Origin: Beverwykella pulmonaria | Taxonomy: Eukaryota; Ascomycota; Dothideomycetes; Pleosporales; Melanommataceae | DNA: 64,000 nt | Reading direction: 5' to 3' | NCBI GenBank assembly: GCA_001599595.1 | Contig: BCHH01000005.1 | Span: 1,989,269 to 2,053,268, forward strand | Shown here: one piece after another, positions 56,001 to 64,000 of the stretch | Position numbering within the stretch: position 1 is the stretch's first letter | Layout: each line of letters starts with the position of its first letter | Notes under the pieces: generated by a model | Databases searched by the model: none | What the model saw: the letters and a program-made list of their open reading frames with translations, nothing else | What the model was told of the DNA's origin: nothing | Position numbers and translations under genes: made by a program

Positions 56001-57500
56001 ACTCAAGATACTCAGCTTATGAAGCGACGGCTGGCGGTTGAACAAGACGATATCACCGTCCTCGAGATGTCGTTCCACTATGTCACCAATCGCGAGGCGG
56101 TCTGCGACGCTCCGAAACTTCTCTCCGTGCTTGTCCACACGTGCCAGACCAACGAGCGATGTTCGGTGCCTAGTTGGGTCGGCGGGAATGACGAAATTCG
56201 CGCCGGGATATTTGTTGGGGCCATTGCATATGAGCTTCTTCAATTTCTCAAAGTTGTACCTGTTGGCCTTTTCGGGATACGTCAGGTTCTTTGCCACGCG
56301 CTCTGGGACGGCGACTTCTTCAATGCTGAGATTCGGATCAGGACCAATGACGGTTCTCCCCGAGAAGTCGACACGCTTTCCGGAGAGGTTCTGGCGGAAC
56401 CGGCCTCCCTTGCCCTTCAGTCGCTGGCAGAATCCACGCATGGACTTTTGCAGCCCTTGTTGCTTCAAGCCAGGCGCATCGCTGTTGATGTACATGGCGA
56501 TTTGGAGCTGGAGGAAATCCCACTGCTCCATGAGAATCTGGAGGGGAAATCCGCGCGCCAGCCCCGCCCGAATGATGCTGCTGACATGGCAAATGTCACC
56601 AATCTTGTTGGTGATGTCGTCTTCGGTCGCTCCGGCGTCCTGCATGACGGAGGGCCGGATGGCCACGGGGGGCACGGGCACGTACTCCCAGATGAGCATC
56701 TCGGGGCGGGCGTCCTCGGGTATCATGGCCAGAAGCTCGCAGTCCTCGGGAGAGATCTTCTTGAAGAGATGGAGGGTGCGCAGGGGGTGCATGTCGTCCA
56801 CGGCCTTTTTCAGATGCTTCTCCACCTCTGGATTCGCCGTCTTGGCCGTCTCGAAGGACTGGTCGAACTCGACCTTGCCCGGTGGGGCTACCTTGGAGCG
56901 GGCGGTGGACCGGTTGTATGCGTCGTAGCGGTTGTGGACGACCTTGAGCGGGTGGCCGGGGACCTTGCGCACCGTGCCGTTGATGGCTCCGCAGTACGGG
57001 CACGTCTTCTTCTTCCGGCACTCGTCCATGACCTTCTTCGAGAAGCCGGTGCGCTGCAGCGTGTCCATGCCGGGGCGGCGCATGCTGCGCAGGAAGCGGC
57101 GGCGCTCGTCCTCGGCCAGCAGGACGCGCGAGCAGTCCTTGCAGATGCAGTTGAGCACCTCGATGATGTGCTTGAGGTAGCCGACGTGGAAGGCGGGCAG
57201 GGCGAGCTTGATGTGGCCAAAGTGGCCGTTGCAGTGGTCGAGGCCCTCGCCGCAGGTGGTGCACATGCCCGTCTTGCTCGAGATGCCCATGTGGGGGTCC
57301 ATGGGGCCGTTGCTGGTGAGGCTGCGCGTGTTGTTCTCGGCGGGGGCGAGGTCGTAGACATTGCGGTCCGACACCTCGAGGACGGCCTGGTTGACGATGT
57401 CCTGGTTGGAGAAGATGCCGAACTGGATGTGTCGGATGCGCGCGGGCACCGCGTCGACGACCTGCTGCTTCGCGTGCTGGATCTGCGGCGTCGCGGCCAT
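53079..57500 (-). CDS. RPC1: RNA polymerase III largest subunit
   Basis: Catalytic subunit of RNA polymerase III, which transcribes tRNA, 5S rRNA and U6 genes in the nucleus. Single exon of 1,473 residues, the usual size for RPC1 (RPC160). There is no heptad C-terminal domain, which rules out Pol II RPB1. Landmarks: clamp zinc site CTTCGEGLDHCNGHFGH at about 79-95 and CPYC at about 165; RFRQNLSGKRVDFSGRTVI; the active-site magnesium loop NADFDGDEM at about 518-526; funnel and bridge-helix region near GSKGSNINVSQM; trigger-loop region GEPGTQMTLKTFHFAG; and GVPRIKEIINASSNISTPVI, which matches Pol III rather than Pol I. It is divergent from the FHA gene, with 542 bp between starts. The first 500 residues are encoded by very GC-rich DNA. 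Confidence 0.98.
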   Translation of the reverse strand: MAATPQIQHAKQQVVDAVPARIRHIQFGIFSNQDIVNQAVLEVSDRNVYDLAPAENNTRSLTSNGPMDPHMGISSKTGMCTTCGEGLDHCNGHFGHIKLALPAFHVGYLKHIIEVLNCICKDCSRVLLAEDERRRFLRSMRRPGMDTLQRTGFSKKVMDECRKKKTCPYCGAINGTVRKVPGHPLKVVHNRYDAYNRSTARSKVAPPGKVEFDQSFETAKTANPEVEKHLKKAVDDMHPLRTLHLFKKISPEDCELLAMIPEDARPEMLIWEYVPVPPVAIRPSVMQDAGATEDDITNKIGDICHVSSIIRAGLARGFPLQILMEQWDFLQLQIAMYINSDAPGLKQQGLQKSMRGFCQRLKGKGGRFRQNLSGKRVDFSGRTVIGPDPNLSIEEVAVPERVAKNLTYPEKANRYNFEKLKKLICNGPNKYPGANFVIPADPTRHRTSLVGLARVDKHGEKFRSVADRLAIGDIVERHLEDGDIVLFNRQPSLHKLSILSHRAKIRPWRTFRLNECVCNPYNADFDGDEMNLHVPQTEEARTEATELMGVKWNLATPKNGTPIIAAIQDFITAAYLLSSKNNFYDRRSFCQIVNYMFNGDGAYDPDTGKTLPVEIPPPVILKPQRLWTGKQVFNVLMRPNKQSRVLVNLEAAAKQFKDTPGEHPDLNENDAYLVIRNSEVMCGVMDKATVGDGKKDSVFYVMMRDFGPDHAVQGMNRLSKLSARWLTNNGFSIGISDVTPGDMLNRKKQALVQEAYAKCDKLIKDFKDNKLQRDAGCNEEQTMENRIGGILSGVRQAAGDICFEELSKWNAPLIMAKCGSKGSNINVSQMVASVGQQMIGGARVADGFHHRTLPHFPKAARQPASKGFVSNSFFSGLTPTEFIFHAMSGREGLVDTAVKTAETGYMSRRLMKSLEDLSAHYDNTVRNSSGGIVQFQYGDDHLDPVDMEGKAKPVHFDRTFSHAVTSTWDNADPSLTPDAVRAHAHTILNTERNKYVRYKLDRETKLDYNDTSDDAIDQLESIRDFLDTVEEYIMKKAQKLETTLVHLGVANPSAVRKRQTPQDAEKYGLADGIAKISQSALDSFIKLCLTKYDRSKVQPGHAVGAIGAQSIGEPGTQMTLKTFHFAGVAGMSITQGVPRIKEIINASSNISTPVIECELSNKVSEEAARMVKARIEKTYLRDIIEYVEDVWHPNGAYIAMRIHWETVNRLFLDIQPEEITIAINKHKPLKWGKTGTNVRVTSSIIRVEVPDPNALKKRATAKTSKNQKEYFERVQQIKALIPDVVIKGYADCSRAIIKKESTPNDKGEYECQLVVEGYGLKDVLTTPGIEPYKTKSNHVMEVRSVLGIEAARSTIVREIGSVMGNMDIDPRHMQLLADVMTFKGEVYGITRFGLQKTRDSVLQLASFEKTPDHLFEAAAKGKIDQIDGVSECIIMGQSVKLGTGAMQVIRRLALNESDIGPKRTMFEEGWEAL

Positions 57501-58042
57501 GGTGCTAGCTGGGGCGCATGGGCATGCGGGGGGGTCGTGTACTGCTGCTCTCGCAGGCGGTATGTGGTAGGTGGGCGTTGGGGAGGTGGTGAGTCAGGGC
57601 AACAATTTGCGTTCGCATGCCCGCCTCATGAGTGAGTGCAAAAAGTTGGGTGGGGTCCCAATGTGCCAAGGCGCCAAGGCGCTACTGCTTCGATAAGGCA
57701 GTGCGATAGAGCAAGGCGGTAGGCAGCTGCGGCCTCGTCCCTCCCTGCCCCGCCCACAAGTGAGCGACCACCAGCACACCACCAAGCGGCCTCCAGCGTC
57801 TTGCTGCTGCCGTCTGTCCCTTCGCTCACCCACTCACCCTGACCCTCTCTGCCCCCATACTCGGTTCTGGCCCGCAAGCACAGTGTGACCAACTCCTCAT
57901 AGCGAGCTCCGCCCGGCCCCGCAGCAGCCAGCCTGGCCCCGTTTCACCTCGTCCCTTCCTGAGCAGCTCTCTGACGAGTACACCTCTCCACCTCGCACAA
58001 CGCCCACCACAGCACACTTCCACTGCCTCCGAGAACAGCACG
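57501..58042. promoter_or_regulatory. Divergent RPC1/FHA promoter
   Basis: The 542-bp spacer between two divergent starts is the only space available for both promoters. The half next to the FHA gene is strongly CT-rich (57890-58035). I see no confident TATA box. Confidence 0.55.
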
Positions 58043-58966
58043 ATGTCGCTTGCTGATAGTGAGATGCCTCGTCTCCCGGCCGCGGCCTCCCCACTGACCG
58101 CCTGCACAGCTTCCATCGAGGTGACCCTGCGGTCCATCGACGGCCTGGACGACTTCACCGAACGCAAGTTCGTCCTGAGCCCCAACTCGCCCATACCCAT
58201 CGGACGCAGCTCCAAGAACGCGAACAAGAAGCTCATGAGTGCTGTCGACAACGCCTTCATCGACAGCCCGGTCATCTCGCGCGAGCACGCCCGCCTGTCA
58301 GCCAGCAACGCCCTGGGCATCCCCACCGTCTACATCACCGACAACGGCTCCATGCACGGCACCTTTGTCAACAGCCACCCCTTGACCCCCAAGCGAGAGC
58401 ACAGGCTGCACAACGGAGACACGCTCCAGTTTGGTTTGAACGTGGTGCGCGACCAAGGTACGTCCTCCCGCTCTCCCCGTCTACCCACCACCGCTCCAAG
58501 GCTGCAGACTGACCCCGCCACGCCAGACTCCTTCATCGCCAAGAAGTACCGCTTCCAGTCACAGATCGCTTCGGCCGCTCCTGCCGTATTCCGCGGCTTC
58601 AGCGTTCCCGACGCCGAATCCGAAGAGGACGAGATGGACGAAGAAGAAGCCCCCCACGACCCGCCCCTTCGCGCCCCCCGTTATGGCAGCCAGTCCAATC
58701 CAGTCAACCTCGACGACTTTGAGGATATACCACAAGAAGTCATCGACCTGGACGGCGACGAGGTCGCCATTGCCTCGGAGCCTTCTTCACCCAAAGTGAA
58801 TGAGCCGGCCCCTGAGCGGCTGGTTCCCCCTTACGGAGCCCGTATGCTCTTCACTGAAGCACCTTTTGCTAAGAAGAAGGAAGAGGAGAAGGAGGAGAAG
58901 AAGGAGGAGAAGGAGGAGGAGAAGGAGGAGAAGGAGGAGAAGGAGGAGAAGGAGGAGGAGGAGGAG

Positions 58967-58998
<32 letters not shown>

Positions 58999-60187
58999 GC
59001 CCGACAAGCCAGCCTCGCAATTCCCAATTGCCGAGCACAATGACTCCGAGGATGACGTAGAAGAACCCCTGGAAATATACGATAGAAGCGAGCAGAGCCA
59101 GATGAATTCTTTTGACTTTGGCCCAGAATCGCCTTCCGAAGAGGAGGATCAGTTGTCCCACTTTAGCGACGGCGAGGTAGACTCGGAGGAAGAAGAAAAT
59201 AGCAGCAACCTAAGCCAAGCTGGTAGCATGAGCCATTCTGATGCCGAGTCTGACAGCGAGTCTGACGAGGGCCAAGAAGTTGAAGACCCCGATGCAGTTC
59301 GCCGCCACAAGATCGGGGTGATGCTCAACCATGAGCACCAGAAGGAAGCCAACGAATCCAAGCCATCTGCTCCGACACAGCCTCAATCCAGTCCGCACAC
59401 CGTACAGGCTACGGCGACCACATATCCACGGCACTTCCACGCTAGTTCTGCCCTCAGCTTTGGTGACACGGTGTCTCTAGATGCGCTCAACAAGGGCCCC
59501 GAAATGGCCTCAAACAACATGTTCGGCGAATTATTCGGAAGTGCAACGTGGGATGGCATGGTGGTCGGCTCGCCGTTACCTCCTCGACCTGCAGCGCCCA
59601 AGCCATCCATGTGGGGACCAGCTCCAAATTTCCACAACACTTTCTTGCGAGGAGAGCTCAACAACAATACCAATCATACCTCATGGTTCGAGCCTTCGCC
59701 AGCGGCTACCGTTTATCCTCAGATTTCTAGCTCCGATTTCCGCCCAGCGAGAATGGACTACCTAGGGCAAGTTCTCAATTCCGAGCCTGCGCCTGCGATG
59801 AGCGTCCCTACCCCGCCGATGCCAGCTACCGATGAAGTGAATCCGATAACATCCCAGGTTAACCGTAGGACTAAGGTTTCCATCCCTGAAATCGTCGAGG
59901 ATACTCCACAGCAACCACCTACGCCTACATCGGTTGGAAGCCCCAAGAGTCTAAAGCGAAAGGCTGATGTTTTGGATGAGGAAGAGGCTAAAGTCATTGA
60001 CGTTTCTCCAGCCTCGGTCGTGGAGGGAGTGGTCGTGACCGAGATGGCTCAGGCACCTACCGTAGAGTCTCAATCGAAGCGGCGCCGTACCCTCTCTACT
60101 GCCGCCTCGAACGTGGCAAGCTTCATAGCAGGTGGGGCCTTCGTAGTTGGCGCGCTATTGATGCTTCCCGAGGTTGTCTTTTCGTAA
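58043..60187 (+). CDS. Tail-anchored FHA-domain protein
   Basis: About 691 residues from exons 58043-58457 and 58527-60187. The 69-bp intron (GTACGT donor, GCCAG acceptor) is a multiple of three and splits VRDQ|DSFIAKK. The N-terminal FHA domain, which binds phosphothreonine, covers about residues 25-138: GR at 54-55, SREHARLS at 79-86, DNGSMHGTFVN at 100-110, and HNGDTLQFG. Then come acidic disordered regions including a near-pure Glu run, and a Ser/Asp-rich segment. The protein ends in a hydrophobic helix (VASFIAGGAFVVGALLMLPE) with almost nothing after it, as in tail-anchored proteins. SLMAP/PRO45 of the STRIPAK complex and Far9/10 share FHA plus C-terminal anchor, so ER or nuclear-envelope signalling is possible. 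The long coiled coils of those proteins are not evident, so I leave it unnamed. Confidence 0.85.
58870..58998 (+). repeat. GAG/GAA trinucleotide tract (poly-Glu)
   Basis: About 130 bp of GAG, GAA and AAG codons encoding a Glu-rich run with some Lys inside the FHA gene. The mix of synonymous codons shows interruption and ageing of the repeat. Other frames give artefactual poly-Arg and poly-Leu ORFs. Confidence 0.95.
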
Positions 60188-63100
60188 TGATACGCGCAAG
60201 AACGTTTCTCGAACGACTCGACTTGACTCGGCCAAAGGAATATCTACTGTGTAGTGCCGGCATGTAATGCGATCTTCACGGCTCTGAATTCCGACAGCTC
60301 AGCATTGAGGTCTTCCGCGTCTTGTTGATACCGACGAGGCAGGACTAGCCACTCATTTATTGCTTCTTTCGGCGTTGACAAGGCAGAATAGGAAGGATGG
60401 ACACAGATATGGTAATGGGGTATTAGGTCTCTTCACTTGTCCCGGGAGGTATAAGAGGTGAATATGGAGCTGGCTGATAGGCATGAACGGATGGATTCAT
60501 CGGTGCGACCTCTTTCTTCCTCGTTCTGTAGGGTTTCCTTTCTGGCGTTCACGGTGGTTGACGCCCCTCCTTATGCTATCCATGTCTATTACCCCAAGTA
60601 CCTACCCCATCATGAGAATTTTGATACTTACGACTGGCTTTCGTACTTTTGTGACTTGCATTTGGCCCCTATTGATGTTCTACATGCACCTGCTAAACTC
60701 GTCCCTCGGAGCGTATCTTTGGTAATGGCGCAAACGACTTACACGGAGTTGTTGCTAAGAAGAGGTTCCCAGGTGAAGCGACGCATCAAGTCCGAATGGA
60801 TATTGGTATAAACAGAAGTCTATTCCATGTCTCATCCCTGTTAGTAGCCTCCATGAGCGTCTCGGCGAGCTCGACTCGGCTTCGGCCTATTCGTCTCCGA
60901 ACTAGTCGTCCCAGAACCCCTCCGCGTGCCCTCCAACGTTACCCTTGTCATCCTGTCCTGTCTGACATACATTTTACCTCCCTCACGCATCATTGCGCCA
61001 TCGGAACCTACACGTTTGTGCCAAGCACTCACTCGTAATATGAAGAACAGAATCGCCCATCCTGACCGAAAGAAGCAGGGTAACGCAGTGGTGGAAAGCA
61101 TTGGCAGGGTCAATTGGCGGTAACCTCCGCTATCAAAAAGGTCCTTCGGCGTCATGTCACGTTCCTATTAACTGGATTTTCGATTATGGATCAGGTCACA
61201 CACCGCTTCCACAATACTAAACTAGACTACATGGTAGTTCACACATAGTTGCATTATTCTACAAAGGTGTCGACCGTTCGCAAATGTACAATCTTCCAAG
61301 ATGAAGACATAACCACTATTGGATAGCCCAACGGGAGTGCGCAATGCAGCACGCCTAATTCTCTCGCTAGCCACTTCATCTTTTGGTAATCACGCCGTAG
61401 AGTCTTAAACGCAGTGTTGTAAACGAGTGATCATCTGCCGCTGTATGTCGGTCTACCGCCGACACACGACCACCGGTGAAACGCAAGGTGAAAATCCAGA
61501 GGCAGACTTAAGTGCATACCGATCATGTAATAGGGTACAGGCCGACGTATGATAAGTGGTACTTTTCTTCTGTGGGATGCCATAGGATGAGCAATTAGAA
61601 AATGAACCGAATGTTGATTGTAGCGCATCGAGTTTCGGAGCAAATGGCCCTAGCCCCTTTCACTGGGACTATAGTGGTGACAAACTGGCTACTCCGCATG
61701 CCCGTCCTCATCTGTTTCTAGTGAATGGCAATTGTAGGGCTATGCTATCGAACACGATTCTAGGTTTTGGTAAGTGTGAAGACGTAGAAGCTCGTGGTAC
61801 CTGCCGAAGAAGATATTTACGTGAGTCAATGCTAATGTGTGCAGAACTTTCGGCGCACGGATAAGATATTACCAGACCACGCACAGCATATTTAATCAGA
61901 AACGGCCATCGACTGCTGCGAGTCCTGAGAATCCATCCCGCCGGCTGTCTGATAATTTCAGACCCCTTGCTTGGGTCAATAAACATAGCTGTAGTCGAGC
62001 TGCACAACAGGAAGATTAGACGTATTCGCGTGCCATTATCTCAGCTTCGCAGCTGCTCGTACAACCGTGTCTCGAGTTCTGTTGATGGACACGTCTACGA
62101 AGGTTTGCCTTCTTCGCGATATTGATTCCAAATACTTACCCCAAAGCTTTCATAAGGTTCCTACCCTCGTCTCGTTCACGTGGCAGTGCGGTCGATGCGC
62201 ACCTGAAAATGACAATTGGACTACAGACACTATCCAGCTGATACCGCTCTCATCTTCCTTTTGTGCCTTCCACTGGACTCTTCCGCATTTAGAGCTCTAC
62301 AGGTGGCTGGAAGCTGATTTCATGTTTAAGTGGCCATGAAGGGGTTTTCGCAAGAGGGTTGCACAGTACCCAAGGGTGTTCCATTCCAATAACATGGCGA
62401 TTTGCTATGGACTGATGCTGGATACTCGTTATTTAGGTCTCTATTTAAACCGCTGCGAGGTTTCCTCCTTGGATCTGATTTCACATCTCCTCTCTTACCT
62501 TTACAGCCTTCCTGGATCCTTAAAATGATTTTTGATCTTATATTCTATTTTTTCTTCCTTACCCTTCACCAAGGCTTCAACCCCATTCCCACCTTACCTT
62601 TGATATCAGTCCAATCGTCGATAATGTCGATTTCTGTGTACCTAGTACTCGCCCACATGATTTCAAGCTCACTGTGCAAAACTACTGGATGCCCTAAAGG
62701 GCTTCATGTTTGATACGTGCCCTGCTGTAAAGGAAACCCGCAAGTTTTTATTTGTCTCCTACCGCTGTTTATGACTGCTATCTTATTTGAGACGGATGTG
62801 ATCGTCAAGCCATGTCTGTGTATCAAAAGGTGACGATCGTCACCTGCGGGTCAGTTGTTTCACAGGTCCATACTTTTCTTGTGCGAGATTCGCAAAGGAG
62901 ATACTTTGGTGAAAACTGGTACTGATCTTTCATAGGGGCCGCGGTAACACCGCTTGCACAATTTGCGACCGGCTTGAGTTGTGAAAACGGCATATTGCCA
63001 GTGTAACCCGCGATCCCACATCGTAGCTAGGCAGGTGTAGAATGCAGTCTTTAGAATTCACTAGGCGTGTATATGCCTGCGTCATTGTCTGTGGGAGCGT

Positions 63101-63533
63101 TATATTGTCGGGCTTCAATAAAGACACGCTAAAGGCTGTAGATGCACTTTTCACATTCAGTTCCACTGTGAGTGACACCCTAATACACTTTCTCACCTTC
63201 TCTACGGGTAAATTCACCCGTGTCAATGACAATCCAATACCTTGACCTGCCTCCATTGAACACCATGTGATCAATCGCACGCAGTCTACAAGTGAAAGGT
63301 ATGTGAGCGACGAGATAAAAACTATTGTGCTGCATAAAAATGTAGTGGCCGTAAGAAGAAATAGAAATGAAACAAGAAAATGAAATAAAAATGAACAAGT
63401 ACAAAGTACGAAAAGGAAGCGTGCGCTCCGTCCCAGCATGAACAATAACTAACGCCGAGTATCCCGAACAAACAAAAGAAACAATCGATAAATAGCCCAT
63501 GGCACCAACGACATCAACAATAACCGAACTTCC
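60188..63533. other. Long intergenic region, no supported gene
   Basis: ORFs are short and unrecognised. A 104-codon minus ORF at 60841-61155 has one hydrophobic stretch (SGWAILFFILR) followed by a possible GTGAGT donor, but no partner exon. The last part is the 3' flank of the carrier-domain gene. Confidence 0.4.
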
Positions 63534-64000
63534 TCAAGCACCATCCCGCTGCTTCACAAGAGCACTAGTACTCTTCTTCCTCTTCATTCCCAACCCCATG
63601 ATCTTCCTCAGCCCCTTCAACCCCGCACTCTCTTTGATCTCCTCTCCCTTCGCAGGACCGTCCCTACTCTTCGTCCTGCCCTTCTCCCCCCACGGACTCA
63701 TTTCCTCTTTTTCCAACTCCTTCTTCCTCTCCACCGCAAGTAGACCCACCTGCTCCACAAACGTACACTTATCGATCAAATCCTCAACTCTGACCCTGAG
63801 ACCATCTTGGTCCAAAATACTCGCGATCTGCGCGAGCCCCATAATGTCCCCACCTAGGTCGAAGAAATCGGATGCGAGTTCGAGCTCGATGGGATTCCCG
63901 TATTCGTCGCGCAGGATCTGCTCCCAGGCGGAGCTGAGACGGGAGGCGAGGAGGCTGAGCTCGTGTTTGGAGAGGCCAGTGTCGGTAGGCAGGGTGACGG
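63534..64000 (-). CDS. Carrier-protein domain, 3' end of a cut gene
   Basis: The minus-strand frame enters from the right edge and ends at TGA (63534-63536). It shows an acyl/peptidyl carrier fold: KHELSLLASRLSSAWEQILR, then ELELASDFFDLGGDIMGLAQ, ILDQDGLRVRVEDLIDKCTF and EQVGLL. In carrier domains of NRPS, PKS and adenylate-forming reductases the motif is LGGDS or LGGHS, with the serine carrying phosphopantetheine. Here that position is Ile (codon 63843-63845), with no indel nearby. After the domain comes an unusual basic tail of about 70 residues (GLRKIMGLGMKRKKSTSAL). The N-terminal, presumably enzymatic, part lies beyond the window. NRPS-like or another multidomain enzyme is likely; which cannot be told. 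Confidence 0.72.
   Translation of the reverse strand, partial: VTLPTDTGLSKHELSLLASRLSSAWEQILRDEYGNPIELELASDFFDLGGDIMGLAQIASILDQDGLRVRVEDLIDKCTFVEQVGLLAVERKKELEKEEMSPWGEKGRTKSRDGPAKGEEIKESAGLKGLRKIMGLGMKRKKSTSALVKQRDGA

Noticed and set aside
55998..57635. 545-codon plus-strand ORF
   Set aside because: It is the antisense of the conserved RPC1 coding region. Its low-complexity Val/Leu/Gly/Ala sequence is an artefact of GC-rich codons.
58787..59161. Poly-Leu minus ORF and poly-Arg plus ORF
   Set aside because: They are shadow frames of the GAG/GAA tract in the FHA gene.
60841..61155. 104-codon minus ORF with one hydrophobic segment and a GTGAGT donor
   Set aside because: No second exon could be placed and no family was recognised.

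Overview
The window is nuclear DNA from a filamentous ascomycete (Pezizomycotina). The introns are short (48-111 bp) with GTNNGT-type donors and CTAAC-like branch sites. Fungal-type genes (neutral trehalase, MBF1, RPC1, a CSC1/OSCA-like channel, a C2 protein resembling Inn1/Fic1) sit among mutated retrotransposons. A dothideomycete is my best guess, but that is inference.

Layout. 1-5.7 kb is a transposon graveyard: the 3' part of a chromodomain Ty3/gypsy element, a candidate 3' LTR holding a 47-48 bp tandem repeat, a truncated Ty1/copia gag on the minus strand, and a hAT transposase C-terminus. 5.7-12.4 kb has no intact gene but holds a long hairpin and a decayed HET-NACHT (NLR-like) gene. 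12.4-19.6 kb carries a CSC1/OSCA-like channel (+) and a C2-domain protein (-) that converge. 22.2-24.6 kb has a two-exon small secreted cysteine-rich protein and a disordered protein of unknown function. 29.3-38.0 kb is taken up by one giant acidic repeat protein, which may be two genes, with a 100-N assembly gap inside a tandem repeat. 39.6-45.2 kb holds MBF1, neutral trehalase and a 217-residue orphan, all minus strand. 45.2-50.5 kb is gene-poor, with an AT-rich patch of GC-stem hairpins and a broken ORF. 50.5-60.2 kb holds an amidohydrolase and RNA polymerase III subunit RPC1 (both minus), with RPC1 divergent from a tail-anchored FHA protein (+). The right edge cuts through the 3' end of a minus-strand gene with a carrier-protein domain.

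The genes are mostly independent housekeeping loci; nothing here forms a clear cluster or operon. The most unusual signals are these. (1) The gypsy element has lost almost every TCA/CCA/TGA/TGG trinucleotide while keeping ACA/GCA, which suggests a mutation process that needs a pyrimidine before CpA. (2) A cysteine-rich ORF lies antisense between pol and the LTR of that element. (3) A 65-residue secreted protein has eight cysteines in its last 24 residues. (4) The carrier domain at the right edge has isoleucine where the phosphopantetheine serine should be. (5) The giant repeat protein has only phase-1 introns. I saw no tRNA, rRNA or CRISPR.
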